This document shows positions 1 through 12,140 of a DNA stretch of 64,000 nucleotides, in pieces. This DNA is from Paraspadella gotoi (taxonomy: Eukaryota; Chaetognatha): contig CM119264.1 of the NCBI GenBank assembly GCA_051294375.1, forward strand, positions 27,633,469 through 27,697,468. Direction: 5' to 3'. The notes under the pieces are model-generated. The model was not told the origin of the DNA and did not search any database. It saw nothing but the letters and a program-made list of their open reading frames with translations. The first letter of the stretch is position 1, and each line of letters begins with the position of its first letter. A program made the position numbers and the translations under genes.

Positions 1-1449
1 TCGTGTGAATTTACTTTCTCTTTCTTTTCTCTTGAGAGCTTTTTGTCCTTAACTTGACCTCATAATTCTTTCACTCTTATTCTCTCTCTCTCTTTTAACC
101 AAATTTTTTTTACTTTTTGTGTCTGTTTTTCTTGCATTTACTTTCGCAAAAATTGATACTTCATGTTTAAGCGATGTTAACCGAAATAATTGCTCAATAA
201 TAAAATATATATGCCGTTCCTCATAAACGATGTTAATCCACTCAATACTATGGTACTCATTACCGCATATACGATGACTCTCAGAAAACATTTTTAGAAA
301 TTAATCGCTATTTTGTGTTTTGTGCCTGTAACTAAAGTTCAGTCTCTGAACATGGGATATTTGTAAGAGAAATGTAAGTTATAAAATATGATCTGGTATA
401 TTAGTAAAATGATTAGAATAACAATGAAAGTTATAATATTGGAATATTTAATAAAGATGAAAATTTTTTTTAACAATAACAATATTTATACAAACAAACA
501 TAAATGGCTTTTAAACGGGACTATGATTTTATGTACAATTTTTTATCCCCTTCTTCTAACTATTATTATATTATAGAAGTCATTTTTCCTATTACTATAG
601 TTTTCATTTTATAACTAATTAATAGCCAATAATATAAGGATGAATGAGGGTTTGAGACACCATAGTCAACACTTTTCTTCAATTATAAGAAAATACTATC
701 CTCGGGATTTTTTTTTAGGTTTCAGTCATTGTATATTTATTTTCATTTGTTGTTTGATTTAGAGACGAAATAATAACTTTTTAATGGGTTAACAATACAC
801 GACATAATGTTTTACATAAAAAATGGACATTTCGAAACTATATTGTTAGCTTCATCGTTGTTGTTAACAATTAAAATGTTATCATTATATCTATCATATT
901 GTTTTTAATGCATTAATTTGTTTACACACTTTTTCCAATTGGTTGTTGCATTGAAAGAATTAAACAAAGAGAATCTATCATTATTGTACAGACAATAGGT
1001 TTCGATTAATTTTTTTAAATTAATTGACATGTTTGATTTAAAAAACTTATAATAAGCAAAAGCAATTCTTTAAAATTCTTGGAAGTTAAAGTTATTCCCT
1101 CTCAAAAGTTCTTCTGTTTTTCTTCTATATAAATGAAATGTAGTTTTTTGATTATGATCAAAGTAAATCTAGACTACAAATAAATAGAGGACTATGGTTT
1201 ATTTACCATATCAGAAATGAGTCCTGTTCCATGTGCCTCAAACCAAAAAAGATCCAATCGTCCAATCTATTGAAAATTGGTACAACCATATAATAAAATG
1301 TATGTATGTATTTGTATTCAAATTTAGTAATATTTATTAGATGATCGTGTATTTAATTTTTCTTTCTGATCATTCAAACATAATATACTTAAATCATTGA
1401 TATGATATTGAATGGATCCACTTTTCACTTTATCTACATAATGTATATA
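1..1449. other. AT-rich intergenic DNA
   Basis: Very AT-rich with homopolymer A/T runs; only short open frames without protein-like composition. I see no gene, RNA or organised repeat here. Confidence 0.6.
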
Positions 1450-1622
1450 CCCGGTGGTAGCAAGGATTCGTCCTCCTAGCGTATTATTGGGCCCATAAAA
1501 TTGTCGCCCCTAGGATTGCACCATTGTGAGCAGTGTGGCCCACATAACCATTGCATCCCAATAGTATCCGCCCCACCTCATTTCCCACGTATTCCTACGG
1601 TGGTACAATCCTAATGGAAACC
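1450..1622. repeat. GC-rich patch with internal inverted motifs (MITE-like or fold-back)
   Basis: A sharply bounded GC-rich segment inside AT-rich DNA. The motif TAGGATTGCACCA at about 1511-1523 is matched on the opposite strand by TAGGATTGTACCA (from 1601-1613). A related GGTGGTA motif starts near 1453, and TATTATTGGG near 1477 pairs with an inverted ATACTATTGGG near 1558-1568. This suggests a fold-back element or remnant. No transposase and no clear target-site duplication seen. Confidence 0.3.
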
Positions 1623-2749
1623 TAGTTAGACAAAAATTACTTTAAAAAATATAGAAAAATATTCATTAATAATTTTAATAAATTTAAATTCTTTCTTTGC
1701 AGTAATTTTTAACAATAATTTTTTTTATTTAATTATTATTATTAAATTATTAAATATTAATATTAGTTATTATTTTTTTTTTTTTAAATTTTACTTTATT
1801 GGTTTATTTTAATCTTTTGCTATCAAATGTTTTTCCATATTTACCTATTTATTAAGCACGTATAATAGTAACTTAAACGAATGAATTATACAATTTATAA
1901 TACCAATTTATATTATATTATATGCTATAAGGAACCTTAAACAAGCAAAATAGTTTAATATTTTATTTATGCAAAATCTTTTTGAATTCCCTCATTTTGG
2001 TTAAGAAAAAGAAGCATTCAAGATCTCATTTAAATTTGCTAATTTTGTCTTATTTATATTAGGCTATAAATACTATAAATTATTTACTATTTATAAAATA
2101 TATATTCTAAAAGACTATAATATTCAATTATTTATTATATTACAATAATAAAACGTAAACATTACGCGAAAAAGAGCGTCATTCGTTATCTTGACAAATT
2201 CCGATCGTAGCTAATTTGCATAATTTTAGGAGCCAGTATTAAAATCGATCGGGATCTCTCATTGTTGGAGAATTTCAAATCGAATAAAAGTGTTTTAAAT
2301 TAAAGGAGTATGATGATGATGTGGTGATCACTTTGTGGTGAGACGTTTTGGAAAATGCTGAATCCAGGTCTTGATTGACACTACTTCTTTATCAACGCTT
2401 ATTTCACGTCATTTTTGTCAATTTTCTCTGTTAAAACTTTTTAATTTCAAACTTTTAAAATTTTTTTAAACTTTTTTACCTTTTTATATTTTTTTCCTTT
2501 TTTTTAAATTTGTAAATTTTTTTCCCATTTTTACTTTATCCTTTATCTTAGTGAAGCCTCAGTTATCTCAGTCATTCGCCCATCACCGGCGTAAACCATT
2601 CACTGATAACATCTGCACTATGTTTTCTCACAAAACTCCCTCACTATCACCTCTTAATTTCATCTCAAAACAATAAATCCTCTAATTACTATCAATGTTT
2701 CTCTATTACCTCTTCTCGTTTGCCCTTAACTCTCAAAATTAACTCCCTC
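1623..2749. other. AT-rich intergenic DNA
   Basis: AT-rich with long T and A runs near 1770 and 2400-2530. No protein-like frame, RNA gene or organised repeat seen. Confidence 0.6.
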
Positions 2750-3190
2750 ACCATTATCCCTAATTTACTCCTTAGCTCTCTCTTCTTTTTAATCTTCCTC
2801 CAGAGCTTCCTCTTCCCTCTAATCTTCCTCCTTAACACCTTTTTCCTTTTAATCTTCCTCTTCAGCTCTCTCTTACATCTTGTCTTTCTCCTTTGCTCCC
2901 TCTTCCCTCTAATCGCTCTCCTTAGCATCCTCTTCCATCTAATATTTTTCTGTAGCTCTCTATTCCTTTTAATCTTCTTTTAATCTTCCTCATTAGCTCC
3001 CTCTTCCATCTAATCTTCCTCCTTAGCTCCATCTTCCATTTAATCTTCCTTTTAATCTTCCTACTTAGCTCTCCCTTCCCTCTAATTTTCTCCTTTAGCT
3101 CTCCCTTCCCTCTAATCTTCTCCTTTAGCTCTCCCTTCCCTCTAATCTTCTCCTTTAGCTCTCCCTTCCCTCTAATCTTCTTCCATACCT
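2750..3190. repeat. Pyrimidine minisatellite, about 30 bp unit
   Basis: Between about 3069 and 3180 a 30 bp unit (core CTCTCCCTTCCCTCTAATC, ending CTCCTTTAG) repeats about four times almost perfectly. To the left the same unit continues in degenerate form to about 2750. The minus strand reads an open KIRGKGELKE decapeptide repeat, but this follows from a unit length divisible by three and is not evidence of coding. Confidence 0.8.
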
Positions 3191-3830
3191 CCCACATCCC
3201 TTCTCTAATCCTTTTTTTTTCAAGGTCTCCTTTCGCCCATTTGTTCTGCCTTCTGTCGTCTCATTATCGAAACGACAACAACAACAACAACGACCACGAC
3301 GACAACAATCGAGAAAGACAAAGAAAAAAAAGTAATTATAATGAGGACAATAAAGCGACGGAAGCAACAAAAAAGAATCAAACACTTTGTCCGGGATCTT
3401 CGAAGAGGCTCCATATCCTTCCATGTCCATGTAACTTTCTTTGTAAAACATTTATCACCTCGTTTCCTTCATTTCGTTTCATAGCCGACAATGATCAATA
3501 TCATGACATATTTTTTTCTTATTTTAACAAGATTTTTTTAAAAATTATACACTACGAAAGCTATTTATACTATGTTATACCTCGTCTTTCGTCATTATAA
3601 ACTCTTCAATTTTCTATCTTTATCTTCTAATTCTTTAATATCTTTATAATTCTTCCAACTCGTACCCTGAGTTCTAGTTTATTCTCTATTGTCTCACTTT
3701 TAACTTACCTCACTTCCTCACCCTTGCCAATTTCCCTTCATCATCATACTTTTCTTCTCTTTTTCTTTTTGCTTCACTCTTTTTTGTCTCTCCCTATCTT
3801 TTTTTTACCCCACCGGCTCCCGCTATCCCT
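3191..3830. other. Intergenic DNA with a short GAC/AAC tract
   Basis: Contains a short imperfect CAA/CGA trinucleotide tract near 3270-3310, otherwise AT-rich. No gene seen. Confidence 0.5.
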
Positions 3831-4029
3831 ACTCTCCCTTCCTCCTTGACTCCCTATCCATCGTTGTCTCCCTCTCCCTCCTTGTCTCCCTCTCCCTCTT
3901 TGTCTCCCTCTCCCTCCTTGTCTCCCTCTCCCTCTCCCTCATCCTCCCTTTTGTGTTGATGCGAAAAAGATGAGTGGCTCCGTGAAAAGATGACGAGATT
4001 GTGAAACAAAAGACGACATTGAGCACTCA

Positions 4030-4072
<43 letters not shown>

Positions 4073-4160
4073 CTCTTCTCCTCTCTCTTCTCTCCCTATC
4101 TTCCACTCTCTTCCCCAATCCGTGTCCCGCTCTCTCTTTTTCTCACTCAAGCGTTTTAAA
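3831..4160. repeat. 18 bp pyrimidine tandem repeat followed by (TC)n
   Basis: TGTCTCCCTCTCCCTCCT-like 18 bp units repeat about four times at 3863-3945. Interrupted (TC)n follows at about 4028-4095. Confidence 0.8.
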
Positions 4161-5287
4161 CTTTTTTTCTTTCCATTCAATCCTTCTTTAACTCTTTCAT
4201 AATTCTATACAAAAAAAAAGGAGATCGGATTCCGGATTGAAAAATGATTTTTGTTCCCATTTTGACGCGTTATTCGTTTCTGTGAGATCACGCCTCAAAT
4301 TGTCCCTTTATTCACCGACTGGCTTTGTGAAGTTCCATCGGCCTGTGAGCGGAGAAATCTTTGTTCGTTGAAGCTTCTCTTTTGCTGGATATACCCTTTA
4401 ATTCTGGTTTAGGATGCTATTATCCTATCTACAACGCGTAGCTAATAATGAATATCCTTTATTAATGATTGCAGAATATACGAACACGAATAATGAATTA
4501 ACACGAACAAAGAATAAGTTGGTTTATCGGGTAAGAAGAGTGAAAATATTTTCTGAGGGCGACATTTTCCAAAAAAATTAAAGATTCGATCAAACTTTGT
4601 TTCGAACAAAGTTTCTTAAAGACGAATAGTTTAATTCAATTGAGATACATGTATATTGTATAATCAGTATTACTCTCACTGTCGAATCATTTACATTTAC
4701 AAAGGCTCAACTTTCACCATCGGAACTTCCATTTTGTGAATATTTTAAACGCGCACCGAAATATTTCACGTCTACTCTTCCATCTGGTGCTGATGCTAAG
4801 AATTAAGTCTTTTTGGAAACAGTTCACATATTATTAACGTTCATTTTATGTTAATAAAAACTTTTTTTTACGAAATAAAAATATTCGTACAACGTATTAA
4901 AAATAATTAACGTCGTTATTCAAAAGAGAAAATTCGTGCTTTACCAATTGACAAAGTAAAGTTTCGCGGTTGTCAGTCACGGCAATGATATATCCGCGCA
5001 ATCATCATTTATGAAAAATACTTAGCCTCTTACAATTAGCAGATTCTTACCATGAATGTTGTTTTTCATTATCATTATCATTGTATTTTTTTCTTTCTTT
5101 TTCGTTGCGTTAGTTAAATACTAAATAGGGTAGGAAGAGGTTTTTTTTCGAGCAGAATAAGGCCAAAACATGTCCGTTTTTAAAAAAAACCCAAATAATT
5201 GTTTGTAAACATTAAAAAAAGCCCTCTCCCTTTTAATTAACATTATAATAATGTTTATCCCTTTAATCATCATCTCCATTATCTATC
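4161..5287. other. AT-rich intergenic DNA
   Basis: No gene-like frame. It lies downstream (minus strand) of the candidate exon at 5288-6525. I see no clear AATAAA on that strand close to the stop. Confidence 0.5.
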
Positions 5288-5997
5288 TCACATCATCTTC
5301 AACTTCGCCCGCCAAACGTCAAAAGTCGAGTTTTCAAAATCCTTGAGTTCCTCGTCCAGCGAAAATCGTTCCCAACCCGAGCTGCTGCTGTTGCAGAGTC
5401 GAAAGCTGCTGCTGCTGCAGATTCTCGTGTTGCTGTCGCTGGAGATTCTTGCTTCGGTCAGTCGAGAGTCTTGAGGTCGAAGGGGGGCGCCAATATCGTC
5501 GTCGTCGTCGTCGTCGTCGTTATCGACGCCCTTCTGCGCGTTTCCTTTTTCCACGGCGCCGCAAAAAGAACATCTGTTGACGCCGTTTTTGGCGCCGCTT
5601 TTGCCAGTCGCTCCGCCACTCGCCTCGCCGTCTCCCCAATCCCCGCTTCCCCCGCGCCATTTGTTTTTTCTCTTCTTGTACGAGCGACGACAGCGATGAC
5701 GACGACAGCGCCTCTCTCGGTCGTCGTCGTTATCGTCGTCGTCGTCGGCGGGCGTGAGACGAGCGACGTCGCGACGCCGGGGACGATCGTCTTTGGTCCT
5801 CGTCGTCGTCTTTCCGTCGTCGGGAGACGTTGATTTTCCAAAGGACCGATGTTGATTGATGCTTTGTTTTGCCGTCGTCTTCGTCGTCGTCTTTCCCGTT
5901 AACGACGAAGGCAACAACAACGACGACGACGACGACGTCGCGCACGGGGTCTCCTTTACGGCGGCGGCGTTAATTAAAAAGCCCGCCCTGGTCGTCA

Positions 5998-6032
<35 letters not shown>

Positions 6033-6525
6033 CTCGTTGTCGTCGGTCTCTTCGTTCTTCTCATCGTCGTCGTCGTCGTCGTCGGCCTCTCCCCTCCTCT
6101 TTCCACGCGTTCGGCGACGCCTGGCGAGAGGAAATTGCAGGAAGTGGCGCGGGCGACGCGGAATGGGCGTGGCTGACTATTCTGAAGTCGTCGTCGTCGT
6201 TGTTCTTGTTGTTCTTCGTCGTCGTCGTCGTCGTTGGCCAACGCTCGCGCCAAGAGTCTGACGAAGCGATCGATCTCAATCTCGGTCTCGTCGGCAGCGT
6301 CAGCTTCTGCGCCGGCAGCGTCGGCACAATTCGACAATTCGTTCGTGGAGTCGGTCGATGACTCGGAAACCTCGTCGTCTTCATCGTCGTCGTCGTCGTT
6401 CGTTCCCAACGCCATCTGGTAGGCGCGACTCAAAACTCGAGACAAAAGATTTTCGTCGAGTTGAATGGAGTAAATTTGGACGTAAGATCGAGTCAAGAGT
6501 CGAACGGTTTTGAGGGGGAGTTTTC
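5288..6525 (-). CDS. Candidate terminal exon, Asp/Thr/Ser-rich low-complexity protein, function unknown
   Basis: Seen: on the minus strand a frame of about 411 codons runs from 6523 to a TGA at 5290-5288. No ATG opens it; instead a pyrimidine-rich tract followed by TTTCCACAG ends at 6526, a good 3' splice site, so I treat 6525 as an exon start with two bases completing a split codon. The two ends are complex sequence: SYVQIYSIQLDENLLSRVL near the start and SGWERFSLDEELKDFENSTF near the end. The middle is low complexity: several Asp runs, a Thr/Met run, Arg-rich patches and one CSFCG motif. GC content is far above the flanks, largely because of GAC/CGT repeats. Upstream exons would lie to the right, beyond 6530, and were not found. 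No family recognised. Alternative: a long trinucleotide-repeat region open by chance; the opposite strand also has long frames here. Confidence 0.4.
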
Positions 6526-6689
6526 CTGTGGAAATTTAAGGGGAGGGGGAGGGAGTGAGGTGAGGAAGGTGGGAAGCGACGAGAAAAGAGTGGTTAGCGA
6601 TGGTCGTTCCCGTCGCTCCTTTTTATCTACTACGTAGTAGGAGTTTTCGTATAATATTTGGATATAGTGGAATAAAATCCACCAATCGT

Positions 6690-6800
6690 TCATCAGCGGC
6701 CATTGGTGCAGGAGGCAAGTCATTCGCCTCCCAACCCGAAGGCCCGGGGTTCTCGCCCGGTGGTCGCCTCGCTGTTAAGAGGGATGGGGCGTTTAACTAG
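6690..6800 (+). repeat. Degenerate tRNA-like sequence, possible SINE head
   Basis: The segment has a tRNA-like order: GCGGCCATTGGTGC, then an anticodon-arm-like CGCCTCCCAACCCGAAGG (CCC in the loop), then a GGGGTTCTCGCCC box resembling a degraded B box. The anticodon stem pairs only about four bases and no matching acceptor stem is visible, so it is not an intact tRNA. A tRNA-derived SINE fragment is the likely explanation. GC content exceeds the flanks. Confidence 0.35.
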
Positions 6801-7337
6801 GTGTTACAGCCTGATCCGATGCTCAGGGACTGCTTATATTCAACGTTTCTGTCGCAAACTCATATCAGTTTTTATTGTCTCTTCATTGCCATATTTTCCA
6901 GTTTAAGAATGGGGTAAGGGATATGGGCTGGGTTAAGAGTTTATGGTTAAATATCCGGGTTAAAATTAAATTTAAGGATTAGGGACAGAAATGGGTCTCT
7001 TTTGAAAAATAATAGTTAATAGTTAGAGATGATTTTTGAAAAAAAAAACAGTCGTTGGCCGTAGGTTTACAAATCATTTCTTCCAACCCAGAAAGCCCCC
7101 TTTGTTTCATTTCAAGATCCCACAGCTTTTAAAATTCCCTCCAATGTCATTCTACCATTTTTTTTCTTCCAAACTTTAACAAAAAAATCTCGTTTCTTCT
7201 GCTTCTTCGATCTTCGAGCTTCGAATTTTTCAGAATCTTTGACGAAAACTAAAAAAAAAAACTAAAAAAAAAAAAAAAAAAACTCTCCAAAAACCCGGAA
7301 AGTTGGATTCTTCCGGTTGTGTTGTTTTGGGAACTTT

Positions 7338-7690
7338 TTACGAGGCGGAGCTCGAACCCGCCTTCTCGTTATCTCTTCCTTTATTCTCTTTCCCTACTCT
7401 CTATTTCCTTTCTAAACTTTTCTTTCCAAAATCTCTTTCCAAACTTTCTTTCGTAACACTTCTGTCTTTGGTATTGCCTAAGTTCACAATCGTGACTCGG
7501 TGGCTCATTGAGTACCGGGTTCAATCCCAACCCGGTACCTACCCTGCGGAAGCGTGAGGACGGCCGTAAGTCGCCTTGGGGGCGTGGCAAACCCTCAAGC
7601 CTGGCTTCAAGCCCAGGACCCGTTCCATTGCTGTTGAGGGGACATAGAAGTTACGGATAGTAATCTTCAGCCCACTTTGCGCCTTATCCA
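7338..7690. repeat. GC-rich tRNA-arm-like motifs, possible SINE remnants
   Basis: On the minus strand 7343-7363 folds as a T-arm with the loop TTCGAGC between GCGGG and TCCGC, a good B-box match. On the plus strand TGGCTCATTGAG (7501-7512) and GGGTTCAATCCC (7518-7529) resemble A and B boxes but are only 5 bp apart, and an eight-base inverted repeat surrounds the second. A GC-rich non-repetitive tail runs to about 7690. No complete tRNA can be folded. Confidence 0.3.
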
Positions 7691-7854
7691 CAACCTTTAA
7701 AAAATATCTTTCTTTTTTCTATAAACTAAAAAGTGATATATTTTCTTATCCTTTTTTTTTCTTCGTTCTTTAATATTTATTTATTTTCCTACTTCCTGCC
7801 CACCTACTCTTTCCATTCTCAATCTCGTCCTATTTTTTTCACTCTCTCTTTAAA

Positions 7855-8085
7855 CCCTCTCTTTCCATCCTCTCTTTCCATTTTCTCTAAGCACTCTCTG
7901 TTTCCACCCTCTCTTTAAACCCTCCATTTTTATCCTCTCTTTCCACCCTCTCTTTCCACCCTCTCTTTCCATCCTTCCTTTCCACTCGCTCTTTACATCC
8001 TCTCTTTCCCCCCTCTCTTTACATCCTCTCTTTACATCCTCTATTTGCACCCTCTCTTTCCACCCTCTCTTTCCACCCTCCTCCC
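7855..8085. repeat. 13 bp pyrimidine minisatellite
   Basis: Units of the form CCCTCTCTTTCCA repeat about 17 times with substitutions (TTTACAT, TTTAAAC variants). Open frames across it on either strand are by-products of the repeat. Confidence 0.8.
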
Positions 8086-8230
8086 CCCACATGCGTTCCG
8101 CCCCATTCACCTGAGTTTTCTTTATCTGCGCGATAAAGTGCGTTAGTCATGTTGAGAAAAGCGGAGGAGAGAGACTCAAGGACAAATCTCGGCTGAGATA
8201 GAGACAGAGACGGTGTAAGGGAGTGTGGGA

Positions 8231-8286
8231 GGGAGAGAGAGAGAGACAGAGAGAAGAGAGAGAGAGAAGACGGAGAGAGAGAGGAG

Positions 8287-8325
<39 letters not shown>
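8231..8325. repeat. Interrupted (GA)n microsatellite
   Basis: GA dinucleotide run interrupted by CGGA, GACA and AAGA; ends in an uninterrupted stretch of about 35 bp. Confidence 0.9.
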
Positions 8326-8327
<2 letters not shown>

Positions 8328-9275
8328 CGTGTTGATTGAATTACAAAATCGAAAAATTAAAAAAATAGAAATACGTACGAGTCATGGCGTTTGCGGGTTC
8401 CATCACGAAAGCAGGAAGCAAAAGGGAGAAGAAAAAAATAGAGAAAAAAATAATTAATAGAGAAAAAATTAATTAATTACGGAACGAGTTTAGAATTCGC
8501 TTCTTTTTTACTCCATCTTCTAATACTATAATTATCTATTACTCTAATCCTATAATAATATATTATCCTCTAATCGAGTTTATCTAATTAAAACAAGACA
8601 AATGATATTTGATTTCACAGTAAATGTTTGATTATTTTTATTGCTTCTTTGGGTCTAGGCAATGCCCGTTCGAAAGGAATGACAATGATAATTATTATTG
8701 TATTTTCATTATCGAAACCCGTAGAAACTTTACTTCCAACGGGCAGACTCTCACATGATTCGATATTGGATATTGAATGAGACGTTTCGGAAAACGAGAC
8801 TCCGAACTAAGTTGACCTCAGAAAAGCGGCTTTCATCATATACAATAATACATATATGTAGAAAGTAGTAAAATGTGTTTGAGGCATCAAATTTTCTCGA
8901 GACACAGCTTTATTTTCTCTTAAGACGCATACAAGTAAATATAAACTCTGATGTGAGGGATAAAATAAATAAAACAGGATTTAAAATTTTTCATTTTTGT
9001 TTTAACCGAAAGTGGAACAAACACAAAATACTTACATAAACAAAAGAATTATTAGTTTTAAATACGAATTTCATTATTTTTTGGGTGGCCCCGAGGTTTT
9101 TTGTTTATTTAATTCTCTCTCTGGGTCTGTTTGAAGAAAGGAGAGGAAAAACAAAAAAGCCAACGGACAAAGAAAAAAAAAACCAACTGAATTGCTTTGC
9201 ATTTAATCTGCATAAAAAAAGATGCCGTTGCTCTTTTTTTCGTGAAAAGGATGACTGTGATTTGGAGATGAAACC
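8326..9275. other. Intergenic DNA, nothing recognised
   Basis: AT-rich with no protein-like frame or structured RNA. Confidence 0.5.
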
Positions 9276-9286
9276 GGAGAGAGGGA

Positions 9287-9336
<50 letters not shown>
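9276..9336. repeat. (GA)n microsatellite
   Basis: GGAGAGGGAGA followed by about 45 bp of pure GA. Confidence 0.95.
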
Positions 9337-9338
<2 letters not shown>

Positions 9339-9760
9339 CACGAGGGGCGGGACAAGAATGAAGAGGAGGAGAGAAAAAAGGTTGACGACGATGTGACAAC
9401 TTGTCACTTGATCTAATGAAACAATTTTCTCCCCCACATCAATAAAAAACATTTTTTGATATCTTTGGACCGCAGGTACTGTGACCTTTCTGGCGAGGGC
9501 GGAACTTGTATCTAGAAGAAATTAGGTTACCTAAAAATGTTGTATAGAGGTAAGATAAAAAGATAGAGGATTGAGAAAAATGAAAATAAAATAGATCTTT
9601 CATACTGGTTGGCCTACATGAAAAGGCCCGTCCAGTGGCTGCGGCCGTCTTTGTTTATGTTTTCGTTTTTCTTTTGTTTTTCTGTTTTTTTTTTAATCGG
9701 AATCCCTTGTCCCCGGGAACCATAAACCTTACCTACCTTGCCCACTTTTATCCTTGATTC

Positions 9761-9889
<129 letters not shown>

Positions 9890-10235
9890 GTCTGGTTTAC
9901 GACTTTGGGTTTTATTCCCCCTTTTTATGGTTAAACTTTTCATCAGCCAGATTTACTGCCCAGAGCCACGACTCGGGATCTCTCCTCCTTTTTGGGGTCG
10001 AAGAGTCGGAAGGGGGAGGTGGAGAGGGAAAGAGGGGTGGAGTGAAAGAGAGAGGGAGAGAGAAGATGAAGGAAAGAAAGGAAAAAAAAAGAGAGAAGAG
10101 GAAAGAGAAAAGGTAAAAAAGAGAAAATTAGATAAGAGGAAAGTAAGAAAAAAAGGTGAAATATATTTCTTGCGCCAGATAAATTTGTGCAAAGCGAACA
10201 AAGTTTTGAGTTTTGCGAATAGTTTTAACGTTGCA

Positions 10236-10328
10236 GATGGTGAAGATTATGATTTTGATGATGGTGAATATGATGATGATATTGATGATGATTATGATGA
10301 TGATGATGATGATAAGAGGTCAAACTAA
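10236..10328 (+). CDS. Possible short terminal exon with an acidic Asp-rich C-terminus
   Basis: Seen: a T-rich stretch ending TTTTAACGTTGCAG is followed by an open frame reading DGEDYDFDDGEYDDD, further Asp codons and a basic end KRSN before TAA. The repeat is an imperfect GAT tract with Glu, Tyr, Phe and Gly interruptions, which is more protein-like than a pure microsatellite. No upstream exon is identified. Equally compatible with a decaying GAT microsatellite. Confidence 0.2.
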   Translation, partial: DGEDYDFDDGEYDDDIDDDYDDDDDDKRSN

Positions 10329-10684
10329 TCTTTTTTTTACTCCTGTTTGATTTTTATGAATTTAAAAAAAATTTATATCTATTCGTTGACTACTTTTTTT
10401 TCCCTTTCGGTATTTTTTCTACTCATTTTCTTGTTTATATTTAGTGAACTATCAAATTCTCTATTCCCATTATTTTAATCATTTAAATTAATCATTGCTG
10501 TTGGTGATTTAAGTTAATGTATTAATCATTTGAACTTCTCTCCCAAGAATCAACAACATTCAAAAACTGAACAAAATTAGAAAAACTCACTCACCCTTTT
10601 TTGGTCATTAAATCGGCGCTCCTTTCATTCAAACCTCTTAATCACATAATTTTCTCAAAAAGCAATAGAAAAATAGAGAAAAAA

Positions 10685-10685
<1 letters not shown>

Positions 10686-10761
<76 letters not shown>
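10686..10761. repeat. (GA)n microsatellite
   Basis: GA dinucleotides with one interruption (CAAGAGACGAG) near 10716-10728. Confidence 0.95.
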
Positions 10762-10764
<3 letters not shown>

Positions 10765-11107
10765 TTTGAATCCAGATGCGTCGCCATGGAGGAAAAGAAT
10801 TTCATATTCCAGTTTCGTTCTTATTAATACAAATATGAATGACATTTGAAAAGGTATTGAATTGATTATAATTTTTTTGTTGAATCAATTTAAATTAGGT
10901 ATTCTATGTTGTAACTGTGAATCATATTATTGAATAATTCTTAGGCTAAATTTAAAGAAAAACCAGAGAAAGTCGATTTCTGTTCGGCGATGCACTCAAA
11001 TACTATTGGATTTTAACTACATCGCATGTTGAAAAGGTTGAGCCCGAAAAAAGATCATAAATAACTGGTCTCCTCAGAAATGTTACGCTTTTTTTCTAAT
11101 TCTTTAA

Positions 11108-11412
11108 CGCGAGTACAGAGACTCTGGACTCCAGACTCCAGACTGTGGACTCCAGACTCTGGACTCCAGACTCAACACTTTTCTTTAAATCTACAGCCGT
11201 GATTCTCTATGTCCGTCAGTCTGTCTGTCAGTCAGTCAGTCAGTCTGTCTGTCCAGACTCCAGACTCTAGACTTCAGACTCCACACTTTTTTTAAATATA
11301 CCACCGAGATTCTCTATGTCTGTCAGTCTGTCTGTCTGTCAGTCAGTCTGTCCAGACTCCAGACTCTAGACATCAGACACCACAGTTTTCTTTAAATCTA
11401 CAGCCGTGATCC
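11108..11412. repeat. Tandem repeat of about 100 bp, nearly three copies
   Basis: Each copy has a CCAGACTCCAGACTCTAGAC block, a TTTAAATCTACAGCCGTGAT block and a CAGTCTGTCTGTC block. Landmarks recur at 11253 and 11352, and at about 11184, 11290 and 11391, giving a period of 99-106 bp. The GTCT/GTCA tetranucleotides vary in number between copies. Confidence 0.8.
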
Positions 11413-11454
11413 AATGAGAAACTGGCTCATTGTTCACGGTTCAGCCAATCTCCA

Positions 11455-11540
11455 ATGAGAAAGAAGCGAATAGAAGGAAGAGGATAAGGAGGATGAGGAG
11501 GAGGCAGAGGAGGAAAATGAGGAGGAAGAGGAAGAGAATG
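11455..11540. repeat. Purine-rich GGA/GAA tract
   Basis: Imperfect AGGAGG/GAAGAGG trinucleotide-like run with strong strand asymmetry. Confidence 0.6.
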
Positions 11541-11706
11541 CTACGGACTAAATCGAAAAAGGCATTTGAAAGCATTGAAATATTGATTCGCTAAACTAAT
11601 ATTCATTACAAAATGAAAAGTTAAGTTTATAAATCGATTGTATGAGAGGCTAATGAAAGGAATCGACTAAAGCCGTCGCTTTAGTTCAGTGGGAGATTCA
11701 ATCTTG

Positions 11707-11708
11707 GT

Positions 11709-11796
<88 letters not shown>

Positions 11797-11940
11797 TTCT
11801 CTCTTTCCTTATTTTATTTTCTTCTTTCTTTCCATCCTTTTTCTTTCTTTCTTTCTTTCTTTCTTTTTTCTTCTTCCTCCTCCTCCTCCTCTCCTTCCTC
11901 CTCTCCCTCCCCCTCCTCCTCTTCCTCCTCCCTCTCATTC
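11707..11940. repeat. (TTTC)n then (TCC)n compound microsatellite
   Basis: About 90 bp of nearly pure TTTC, a diverged spacer, a second TTTC block near 11840-11865, then imperfect TCC repeats to about 11940. Confidence 0.95.
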
Positions 11941-12092
11941 CCCTTCTCCTCCGGTCAGTCGTCGACTTCGTCTTCGTCAAACTTCAAAAGAAGCGACGTT
12001 CCTCGACGTAAATGAGATCCAACGTCAATTTGGCGCAGCGCCATCGTCCATGCCGCGCCATCGTGGTCTGACTGTTCTAAGTGGTAAAGGAA

Positions 12093-12093
12093 T

Positions 12094-12140
<47 letters not shown>

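Noticed and set aside
7494-7600. Functional tRNA gene
   Set aside because: A and B boxes are 5 bp apart and no cloverleaf folds.
11108-11412. CRISPR-like array
   Set aside because: Repeat and spacer lengths are not regular; it is a plain tandem repeat of about 100 bp in a eukaryotic genome.
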